Made by a program: the position numbers and the translations under genes. A model generated the notes under the pieces. The model ran no database searches, was not told where the DNA came from, and saw only the letters and a program-made list of their open reading frames with translations. Source: Thinopyrum elongatum (taxonomy: Eukaryota > Streptophyta > Magnoliopsida > Poales > Poaceae). Taken from it: a stretch of 64,000 bases of DNA. Positions 55,109 to 64,000 of the stretch are shown one piece after another (the first letter of the stretch is position 1; every line of letters starts with the position of its first letter). Location: assembly GCA_011799875.1 (NCBI GenBank), contig CM022300.1:167603837-167667836 (forward strand), in the 5' to 3' direction.

Positions 55109-56990
55109 TTGGTTTTTCTCCTTCGTGCGATATATACATATCTCGATTATATTGATCTAAAAAAAGATATTCATATTAGTAAAAAGGAGGTGCTTTTGCC
55201 GCACGGTAGGCGGGGGAGGTTGGCATGTTGGTTTGCTAACATGCGGTCCTCACTGTTGTAGCAAGCCAATGCGTGTCCCACATGCGGCAGAAGAATGGTA
55301 GAAGCAACACATGATTTTCTTGAAGAAGATGAGGGAGAAGTGGATTCAGCGATGAGTGAAATGGTGGTTGCTTCGTCCATCCAACTTATACTGCGGGAAA
55401 GGTGCGGCTTTCTGATTTAACGCCTCATTGCTCATTACTACTGTGGCGCTGCGACCGGGGTGCGTCCCCCTGCTGTTCTGCAATATTATTTGATGCATGG
55501 CACATGGACCCGGATGCTAGATGTCCCACATGTCAGACAAAGGGAGTAGAGCATTTATGAAAGTGAGCGTCTCCACTCTTATGATGGAGGAGTACAAGAC
55601 GCGGCAGCCAAGTGAACTATATAATTTGCACTGTAGTACTATAGTATGTGGTAGTCTTGTACCACTTGGTTTTGCTTCTTCGCGTGATCCATCGATACAA
55701 ACCCCGATTAAAACGGCGAGGACATGTCTTTTCCCGCGCAGCAGGCAGGGGAGTTTCGCATGGTCAGTTTGACAGAGAGAGCGAGAGAAAGATGTGAAAT
55801 GCTTGAATGTGTAGTGGGCCATTTTTTTTGTGCGTAGTCGACCCTTTCAGATCACTACATGATACTAGCCATACATTTCAATGTATTCAACATGAATAAT
55901 TGAAGTAACAATATGATATATAAAACTAAAAATGCATATGATTTATTGTATTAGAGTATAGTAGTACTGTATTGCATAGTTGTTAGATGTAACATGCAAG
56001 AATGTGTAGGGGCGTACTTTTGAAGGGCCTATAGAGAGAAATTGGGCATAAAGTGGATTCAAACATTTGTATTTGTCATCATAGCATTTGTAAATCATAT
56101 CTAGAGAATGTACGGTAGACGTGAATGCTTGTTCGCTCTTACGAAACCAGTAGAACTATATTGGGGTGGAATGTGCCAATTTAGGTGTGGGAGTTTGGCC
56201 TAGTCTGCTCCATAGAGAGAGCGAGAGAAGAGATAAATGCACTGGAGGTGACTATATTTGAAGCGAAAGCATAATACAGTCACCGGACTTCAGAATACGC
56301 TCATTACGATCACTATATACATTTTGCGGTGATTATACGGCCACTAGCTCACCGTTGAGCATTGTATTGCACTTTGTTGACCGGCCAAATAGTCTATGTG
56401 GTACTATATCGACTAGTTAATTGGTCACATGCCTTGTGGGTCCCACCTATCAGTTGGCAGAGGAAACAGATAAGATAAATAAAACTTTATGCACGCGTGA
56501 CAAGACCCCAAACCTTGCGCGCGAACCACCCTAGATGTGTATGTGTGTGCATGCATGTGTAGGTTGAGCACTTGAGCGTGAGCGTGTATCTTAGATCGTG
56601 TGGTGTGTGCATGCATGCGTGCGTGTGTGCATGTGAGTGTTGCGTGCGTGCATGTGTACTTGTGAGTGTTGCATCCATGCAGCTCGTGTGCATGTGTGCG
56701 CGTGTGCTATGTGTATAATCACCACAGTAGCTCATGTGTATTAAAAGAACTGGCTCAACATACCAACACAAGGGCACCTTGACAGTTGTGGTTAGCGCGC
56801 GCGCGTGCGAACCCGAGGTCACGACTTTGAATCCCTTCTAATACCCACCGAGCAATAATTTATTTTCCTTTGTTTTCTTTATTATACCCGCTGACAGGTG
56901 GGCCCTATGGTAGTGAGATAATGTGCGCTGATGATGCAACACTAGACGCGCCACGTGGACTGTTTAACTGGTCCACTAATTGTGTCTTCA
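55109..56990. other. Unassigned stretch with no recognised gene
   Basis: 1.9 kb between two CACTA-derived segments. Frames are short (up to 111 codons at 56822-56487, which is an artefact of a TG/CATG repeat). Parts match 45235-45905 in reverse orientation. It could belong to the element that ends at 62857. Confidence 0.45.
56535..56715. repeat. Alternating purine-pyrimidine tract (TG/CATG/CGTG)
   Basis: Runs such as GTGTATGTGTGTGCATGCAT and GTGCATGCATGCGTGCGTG dominate about 180 bp. GCGCGCGCGTGCG follows at 56796. Such tracts can adopt Z-DNA. Confidence 0.8.
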
Positions 56991-57039
56991 ACAAATACAG
57001 AGCTCTAGTGTGAGCCAGTGCCCCTAACTTCTATTCTTA

Positions 57040-58950
57040 TGTATCCCGCATCAATCACTTATGATGAGACACCTTTAACTTGGTAGTGTTATATTGGTTG
57101 CATCTTGCATATGATTTATAGCATGTACTGCTTCTAATTTGTTGAAACGCTAGTTATAATGAGACGCTTTTAACTTGGCAGAGTCATATTAGTTGCATCT
57201 TTCATGTGGTGTCTAGCTTGCATTGTTTCTAATTTGTTGAAATGGCTTCTACTTAGTTTCCACAATGTAGGTGTGAATATGTCATGCCATCCTATTTTTT
57301 TGTACATATTCCATCCTTGTATTATGTGTTTGCCTTACATCAAAGTAGTGTTCATTAGTATCATGCATGAATGAGTTCTGAAGAGTGAACTTTATTCCTT
57401 TTTCTTATTGGTTTGACTTGATAATGCAAAATCAATAAAGTGAAAGGAAATTAGTAAGGCAGTGGATGATGGTGGTCCTTTCTGAGCAACTGAAATAGTG
57501 CAAATTTTACTTCGCCATCCTCCCAACAAGATATGCAAGACAATGCAAGGCTAGACAGACAATGTAGTTGTGTAGATGATGGGCACATCTCCCCTACTCC
57601 ACCATCACAGTTGCTTGCTCTAACTTGGCACAGTTATATGTGATTGCCTGTTGCATACGCTGCCTAGCTTGTATTGCTTCTAATTTTGTTCAATTGCATC
57701 TGCTTAGTTTACACATTATACTTGTGAATATGACACGTGTTCCTATTTCTAGAACATACTATATCTGTCTATCGCAACATGTTCTTACATCAAAGTACTG
57801 CCATTGTGTATCATGCAACAATCACTTACCACAAGACACATTTAACTTAGGACTGTGATATAGGTTGCATCTTGCATTGTTTTCTAGATTGTAATGCTTC
57901 TAATTTGTTGAAATGGCACTTATGAAGAGACACTTTTAACTTGGTAGAGTGATATTGGTTGCATCTTTCATATGGTGTCTAGCTTTCATTTCTTCTAATT
58001 TGTTGAAATGCCTTCTGCTTAATTTACACATAATAAGTGTGAATAATATATGCAATGTTGTCCTTTTTTCTTACATATTCAATCCTCCTATCATGTGGTT
58101 GCCATACATGAAAGTAGTGTTTGTCAGTATCATGCATAAATGAGTTCTGAAGAGCAAATTTTATTCATTTTTTATGGGTTTGACTTGACAAGTCAAAAAA
58201 AGAGGAAGGAAAAAATATCAGGTAGGGGCTGATGGAGGTTGTCCGGTGCAACCGAAAAAGAGGCCCTCTAGATATCCTACTACTACTGCTACTGCTAGTG
58301 CAGTAGATGTTCCAAGTAAATATGATGGGCCCAACAATCCTACTCCACCATCTGAGGTGCTTCCTCTAGCTTGGTAGGTGATATTTGCTTGCATGTTGCA
58401 TATAGTGTGTAGCTTGTATTGCTTCTAATTTGGTTAAATTGCATATGCTTAGTTTACGCATTATACATGTGAATATGGCATGTCTTCCTGTTTTTGCACA
58501 CACTACATCTGTCTATTAACCATGTTCTAACATCAAACTATTGTTCGTGTCTATCCTGCATCAATCACTTATGATGAAACACCTTTAACTTGGTAGTGTG
58601 ATATTGGTTGCATCTACCATATGATTTATTGCTTGTACTCCTTTAAATTTGTTTAAATGCAACTTATGATGAGACATTGTTAACTTGGCAGATATTGGTT
58701 GCATCTTTCATATGGTGTTTAGCTTGCATTGCTTCTAATTTATCGAGATGCCTTTTGCTTAGTTTACACATCATAGGTCTGAATATCTCATGCTGTCCTG
58801 TTTTCGTACATATTCCATCCTCCTTTCATGTGGTTGTCTAACATCAAAGTATTGTTCATCTGTATCACGCATCACTTAGTTCCGAAGAGCAAATTTTTAT
58901 TCCTTTTTCTTGTGGGTTTGACTTGACATGGCAAAAACAAAAAGAGGAAG
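57040..58950 (+). repeat. Tandem exon-intron units of about 760 bp, 2.5 copies
   Basis: TTAACTTGG(T/C)AG(A/T)GTGATATTGGTTGCATCT-like blocks recur near 57165, 57940 and 58680. GTATTGCTTCTAATTT recurs near 57670 and 58415. GGTTTGACTTGACA with a following Lys/Arg-rich coding-like stretch recurs near 57410, 58170 and 58913. The spacing is about 750-775 bp. Confidence 0.7.
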
Positions 58951-58999
58951 GAAAAGAGTATGGTAGGGGACGGTGTTAATCATAGAGACCAACAGAAAT

Positions 59000-61272
59000 G
59001 GAACATCTCTATAGATTCTGTTGGTACTGATAGTGCAATAAAAGGTTGAAGTCCACCGGATAAATCTATAAACACAATATCCCCTGCTCCACCAGCTACA
59101 TCACATATCAAAAACAAACAAAGATTTGCCACCAAACAAGCAATGACGGCCCTAGTGGTTGCATCACCTTCTTCCCCAGTACCTACATCTGAATGAGTTA
59201 CTCGTTCGAAAGCTCTGCTAGCAGCATGTTCCCAACATCCCTTCCTAGCTAACACTATTTCCGAAGCACTCTTGACACAAGAGGACTTGGAAAGATCAGA
59301 TGAACCTTGTGAGCTTCAACACCAAGAAGATACCTGATCGAAACAAGTTACAGTTGCATGCTTCTTTATATGTAGTCTCATAGTTCGGTGTACACTAACG
59401 CTTACCATGTTCGTTGTTGAACTAGCACCTAGGCGCAAGAGGAAATAGACATCAGGGATAATGCTTGACAGGTTAACTAAATCTAAAGGAGGAAGGATGA
59501 AGATCCATTTTGAGGTAGGTTTAAAAAGGCCACATGATGCTAAAGAGTCAGCCAAGTTAGTATCAGAGGCAGCCATTATCGTTAGGTGTCATGTATGTGT
59601 CCTCCCAACATGGATTCGGTATAGGAATGACAAAAGCGAAAGCTAGTTTAACAACTTCCTTGACCATTTATCTATAAGTATTGTTATTTATGGCAATTAG
59701 TACTATCATCCTGCTATGTCCCATACTTTCTAGCTTGTTGGTAATGAGACTCCCATAATTTCCAACATATGAGGTTCAAGTTGGATCGGCAAGATGATGC
59801 AACCAGACAAGCATGCACTCATGTTTTCAAGTCTGCTCTACGATAGTATCGATATAACCTGAGAAAAACTTACTTCGAAGGCAAGGCTAACAATGAAATT
59901 TCTCAAACATCTCTAGCGCAAAATATAACGGATGAAGACTGGACGACCCATGTTAAACACTTGTCTGATCCGAAGTATCAGGTACGTTATATATTTGTGA
60001 TCACATCACATGTTGAACTCCTACTTACGCATGTGCCTTACAAATCTATCTTCTTCTAGGTCAACCATTCAAAGAACAAAGCCAACCGTACAAAAGTGAA
60101 ATTCCAACAGACAACGGGATCGCGTAGCTATATTGCACACTACAAGGCTCTTGTAACTAGTTGTTGTTTCACTCTTTTAGTTGTGCCATATTACCATACT
60201 ATATTGACTTATTCCAAATGCAGAGGAAAGCCCGTAAGGACCAAAAAGAACCTAAACCAAATGCGGTGGAAATCCTCAAGGACTGCCACACCAGCAAGAC
60301 GAAGGGCATGACTACACTAGTCAAAGCTGCTATTGTAAGTCCTTAATCCTCATGCCTTTGAACTACTGGTTACTCTGACTTGTGCATTGAACTGCATAGT
60401 TTGCAGCCAATGTCTGTTAATCTTTTCAATTTTATACATAGTTTTCTTAAAGTATGATTGCACCTTACAAGGTTTAAAAGAGAGGAACGATGTTCTTTTG
60501 CTCTTGATATGTAATCTAGTTGCGTGTTGGACTTGCCCACACAATGTTACAATTAACTGTGTGTCTGATCTCAGTTGTTTTGTGATATGAATGATGGCAT
60601 ACTATGCTCATCGTATTATAAACTTTGTGTCTTTATCCTTAGCTGTCAATACAATGCAAAGAAATAGATAATACATTAGCCATGCTACATGGAAGTATGT
60701 TTGGAACCTGGTTTTATTATGTACTTTGCAGTAAAATACAACTAATATGTTACACGGATTCACGAAAATAAGTTCTGTATATACGCCAAAGCTATTCTAT
60801 TTGTTTTTGTTGCCTCATTAATAACTTCTTTTCTGGTACTACTAATGTACAAGTTAAACTTTTCAGCAAGCTATGGAACAAATAGTGGAACCACCACAAC
60901 CTACTGAAGGTGACAAGGCAACCACAATCACAATGTCACCTCTGGCTGCAGTGGGTCAGTATCTCTCCACTAACAGTGCTAAAAGCACCTTCCTGCGTAA
61001 TACTGGGTTGGTTGTTAAGGTAACCTTGTCCAACCTTGTCCAAACTGCCTCATGAACAAGATCTTCAAGCCCGGCAGAATGATATATTTGTGCTCCATAC
61101 ACAAGTCCAATCCCTAACAGAGGACCTTTCCGAAACAAGAACAACCATTATCAGATGGCATGAAGATATGCACGGTTTTGAAACCAGACTATCAGACATT
61201 TGCTACGTAGTTCAGGAGCCTAGGAGAAATGAAGGCAAAGGTTATGTTGCTCCATCAGACACTGCAACATGA
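59000..61272 (+). pseudogene. Transposase_24-type (En/Spm ORF) gene, broken, with introns
   Basis: Coding pieces with fitting splice sites: about 59040-59335; about 59420-59646 (LDRLTKSKGGRMKIHFEVGL, ESAKLVSEAAIIVRCHVCVL); about 59775-59981, which ends before a GTACGT donor; 60060-60152 after TTCTTCTAG (NKANRTKVKFQQTTGSRSY); 60224-60334, ending before GTAAGT; and 60867-61272 after TTTCAG. This matches the Transposase_24 family (plant En/Spm-type transposon proteins), which likely binds DNA or regulates transposition rather than cutting. Lesions: stops near 59064, 59183 and 59443, a TAG at 59844-59846, and a 10-bp duplication at 61022-61041 that shifts the last exon. The last exon has coiled-coil character (HTQVQSLTEDLSETRTTII). 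Confidence 0.7.
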
Positions 61273-61529
61273 AAACATACAAGCCAGGTCAAATGATCTG
61301 AGTTTTTGAACTTCTGATGCTGCATTTATCTGCCTGATTGTAAACTTCTATGCCAACCTCCCTTTTGTTTTATGGATGTAGTTTATTTTGTTGCGATACA
61401 ACATTTGTTCTTAATGGGCAGCCAACGGCAGTAGAAAATAGCAAGCCATTTTTGTATAGTGTAAGGTTTATTGTTAGTTAATGTATTTGGTTTCATCGGT
61501 CTACTTGTAGGTGGATATAGCATCGTAGG

Positions 61530-62560
61530 AGGCCAATGGGCCATAATTGGGGGCCGGCCCCGAGCTGCATGTTGATGTTATGAATGCCGCTCTTACAATT
61601 ATGGTCACTAATGGGCATATAGCCCACCTAAAATAACTGGACCAAAACCAATGAAGGCCCAAAAAATCTGGCCATAAATATCATGGACCCATAGTAACAA
61701 TGGGACATTAACAGGCCGAAATAAGTTGCAGGACTTATTTGGCCCATACAAGCCACATGCCCTTAACAAGTCAAAACTCAACTTGGGCCTTAATGACCAT
61801 AAGATACCAAGCGCTTTTAGCAGGCTGAAAGGAAGCTTGGGCCTGAAATGTATCGGGAAACCCATTGGCCATTAGCAGGCCAAACCGGCCAGTGCCGACC
61901 CAGTTACATGCTGGGCTGTTAACAGACCAAATGCCAGCTCGAGCCATAAATGCACTGATGTACTACATGGGCTTTTAACATGCCAAAAGTAAGGGCGGGC
62001 CAGAATGGTGACCTGGAGAACATGGATCATTAATAGGCTGAATGTCACGTCGGACTACAAATGGCCCAAGTGTACTCGCAACCGTTAACAGGCCGAAAGT
62101 TACACAGGACAGGAAAAGTCCCAACTCTTTAACGGGCCGCTAAATGGCCAAAATATAGACCTAACAGAAAATGCAAAATTCCAACATGGGCCGTTAACAG
62201 GCCGAAAACACACCAGGGCGTAATTGGTCCCATATACATAGCGGAATGTTAACAGGCCGGAAGTGTCGATGGGCCGTAATAATGTTGAATGGCAATGAGC
62301 CACTAATGGCCCAAATTGATACCCTCCTGATGGGTCATGGTTGTAAATGTGTCGTGGCTGTAAATGGGCCATGTGTAACCAGGCCATTGTCGGGCCGACC
62401 TATTTGTACTATATGGGCCACTATTGGGCCATGCCACATGTCGACGTAATCATAGGCGCCTATCGTCCAGTGAATGGATGACATTTGTCGCGATGTAGAG
62501 CTGACACATGGTTCCATTGGCGAATGAGAATTTGACACATGGAAAATCGCCATTGGTCGG
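61530..62560. repeat. CACTA subterminal repeats, core GGGCCGTTAACAGGCC
   Basis: At least a dozen degenerate copies of (C/G)GTTAACAGGCCGAAA-type motifs and their reverse form, each next to ATGGGCC, at intervals of roughly 60-80 bp. This array probably binds the element's transposase. Confidence 0.75.
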
Positions 62561-62857
62561 GGCTGTTAACAGGTATCAGATCCAAAAGAAGCAGTCAATA
62601 GCTTAATGGCGACCCGTTATGGTGGCTTTCATGTGTCGGTTACCCTTGACGAAATCACTTCTATGACGCACCATGTATTGTCATGGAGGTGGACACTTCA
62701 GTGATGGTAATTTCAGTATTGTCAAGGAACACTTCTACGACAGCATAGGTATGACTATCTTCATTCTATCATAAAATTGTCACCGATGTACATGCGTGAC
62801 AGAAAACGTGACCTACCGTGACAAACATGTATCATCACGGAAGTGTTTTTTGTAGTG

Positions 62858-63099
62858 CCAGCCTTGCAAACATTGGCATTGACCTGATGGTGGCCATCCG
62901 CGCATCGTCGCCCTTCTACACCAGGCCCCCTCATCGGGTTAATGAGGTTTCGGCCGCTCCGGCTCCGCCTCTGTATCCGTACCTGCTGGTTCTGGGTTCG
63001 GTTGCACCGCTGGAGGGGACATCAGGTGTGCCGTTGTTCAGAACCCCAGTGGCCGGAGGGGGTATTTTACCCCCATTCGGGGGTTTTCTCCGGGCAGCG
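62858..63099. other. 242-bp GC-rich insert between CACTA end and Athila LTR, coding-like
   Basis: GC-rich, unlike its neighbours. A + strand frame covers it (ends at 63102; includes LANIGIDLMVAIRASSPF and PYLLVLGSVAPLEGTSG), Pro/Gly/Val-rich. It starts outside in the CACTA end, so no start is defined. It could be a captured or host exon piece, or part of an unrecognised TE. Confidence 0.3.
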
Positions 63100-64000
63100 T
63101 GACACGTCTCCAACGTATCTATAATTTTTTTATTGTTCCATGCTATTATATTATCCATCTTGGATCTTTTATATGCATTAATATGCTATTTTATATCATT
63201 TTTTGGGACTAACCTATTAACCTAGTGCCCAGTGTCAGTTGCTGTTTTTTCCTTGTTTTTGTCTTCAACAGAAAATCAATACCAAACGGAGTCCAAATGG
63301 AACGAAAAATTTTGACGATTTTTCTTGGACCGGAAGACACCCACGAAGCTTCAGGAGGAGGCCAGAGGAGCCACGAGAGGGCCACAAGCCCAGGAGGCGC
63401 GCCCTAGGGGGGTGCCCCCCAAGCTTGTGGGCCCCTCGAGACTCCCCTAACCCTAATCTCAGCTCCATAAATACCCAAATATTCCCCCGTATACCAGAGG
63501 GCACACCAAAAATACTTTTCCTCTGCCGCAAGTTTTTGTCCTCGTGAGATCCTATCTGGAGACCTGTTCTGATACTCTGCTGGAGGGGGATTTGATCACG
63601 GAGGGCCTCTACATCAACCTTGCTGCCCTTCCGATGATGTGTGAGTAGTTTACCATAGACCTATGGGTCCATAGCTAGTAGCAAGATGGCTTCTTTTCTC
63701 TCTTTGATCTTCAATACAATGTTCTCCTCGATGTTCCTGGAGTTCTATTGGATGTAATCTTCTTTTGCGGAGCATTTGTTGAGATCCGATGAATTGTGGA
63801 TTTATGATCAGATTATCTATGAATATTATTTGAGTCTTCTCTGAACTCTTTTATGCATGATTAAGATAGCTTTGTATTTCTCTGTGATCTATTGATTTGG
63901 TTTGGCCAACTAGATTGATCTATCTTGCAATGGGAGAGGTGCTTTGTTTTGGGTTCAGTCTTGCGGTGTCCTCGCCAAGTGACAAAAGGGGTAGCGAGGC
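63100..64000 (+). repeat. Athila LTR, start complete, runs off the window
   Basis: Starts TGACACGTCTCCAACGTATC and follows the same LTR family as 9661-10124, including GGGACTAACCTATTAACC and TGATGTGTGAGTAGTTTACC. It supplies the middle LTR part missing from Athila 1. Whether it is a 5' or 3' LTR cannot be told because the other side is outside. Confidence 0.88.

Larger units (their letters stand above)
56990..62857 (+). mobile_element. CACTA transposon remnant with Transposase_24-type gene
   Basis: Right end GGAAGTGTTTTTTGTAGTG at 62857, read inward CACTACAAAAAACACTTCC. Upstream are subterminal repeats (61530-62560), a broken intron-containing gene (59000-61272) of the kind carried by En/Spm-like elements, and amplified exon-intron units (57040-58950). 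The left end was not found, so the start given is approximate. No DDE transposase (TnpD-like) gene is seen. Confidence 0.7.

Noticed and set aside
56487..56822. 111-codon His/Thr-rich - strand frame
   Set aside because: It arises from the TG/CATG repeat tract.
60137..60150. CACTACAAGGCTC as a possible CACTA start
   Set aside because: It lies inside a conserved exon of the Transposase_24-type gene (AHYKAL).
51136..63099. Complete Athila element between the LTR fragment at 50541 and the LTR at 63100
   Set aside because: No primer site follows 51135 and no purine tract precedes 63100. The interior is CACTA-derived.

Overview
The window looks like intergenic DNA from a large-genome grass, most likely a Triticeae species (wheat, Aegilops, barley or rye). 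I infer this from Athila-type LTRs I recognise from Triticeae (the forms starting TGATACGTCTCC and TGATATGTCTCTGTCG), CACTA transposons with TCC or TAGTG-type ends, Tat-lineage Gypsy elements with intron-containing antisense genes, and deep nesting. I found no convincing host protein-coding gene. Apart from a few short stretches, everything is transposable-element (TE) sequence.

Layout, left to right. (1) 1-7412: Tat-lineage Gypsy element on the + strand that lacks pol. It has a gag-protease gene, an antisense six-exon gene and a 3' LTR; its 5' end lies outside the window. (2) 7726-8632: solo LTR of a second Tat-like family. (3) 8633-10124 and 19754-20404: 3' part of Athila element 1, split by (4) 10125-19753, a - strand Gypsy element with 3-kb LTRs whose only good gene is a gag with about six zinc knuckles. 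(5) 20405-44994: Athila element 2, decayed. Its 3' LTR is split by (6) 27359-43790, a CACTA element with exact TCC target duplications. That CACTA holds (7) 29453-42705, a - strand Gypsy element with 4-kb LTRs and exact ACTGG target duplications. One of those LTRs holds (8) 41017-42184, a Mutator-like element with tRNA-like sequences facing each other near both ends. This gives four nested layers. (9) 46212-50540: 5' LTR, leader and antisense gene of the same Tat-like family as the solo LTR. (10) 50541-51135: Athila LTR fragment. (11) 51136-55108: 3' part of a CACTA element rich in tandem repeats. (12) about 56990-62857: CACTA element with a broken, intron-containing Transposase_24-type gene. 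(13) 63100-64000: start of another Athila LTR.

Because of the nesting, several elements are read in separate pieces, and the order of insertion can be deduced. Most genes carry stops, frameshifts or deletions; the zinc-knuckle gag at 14607-15524 is the clearest intact frame. One LTR, at 16752-19240, carries so many one-base losses next to an error-free 513-bp tail that an assembly or polishing fault is a serious possibility.

Family names are used at lineage level only, because no database could be searched.
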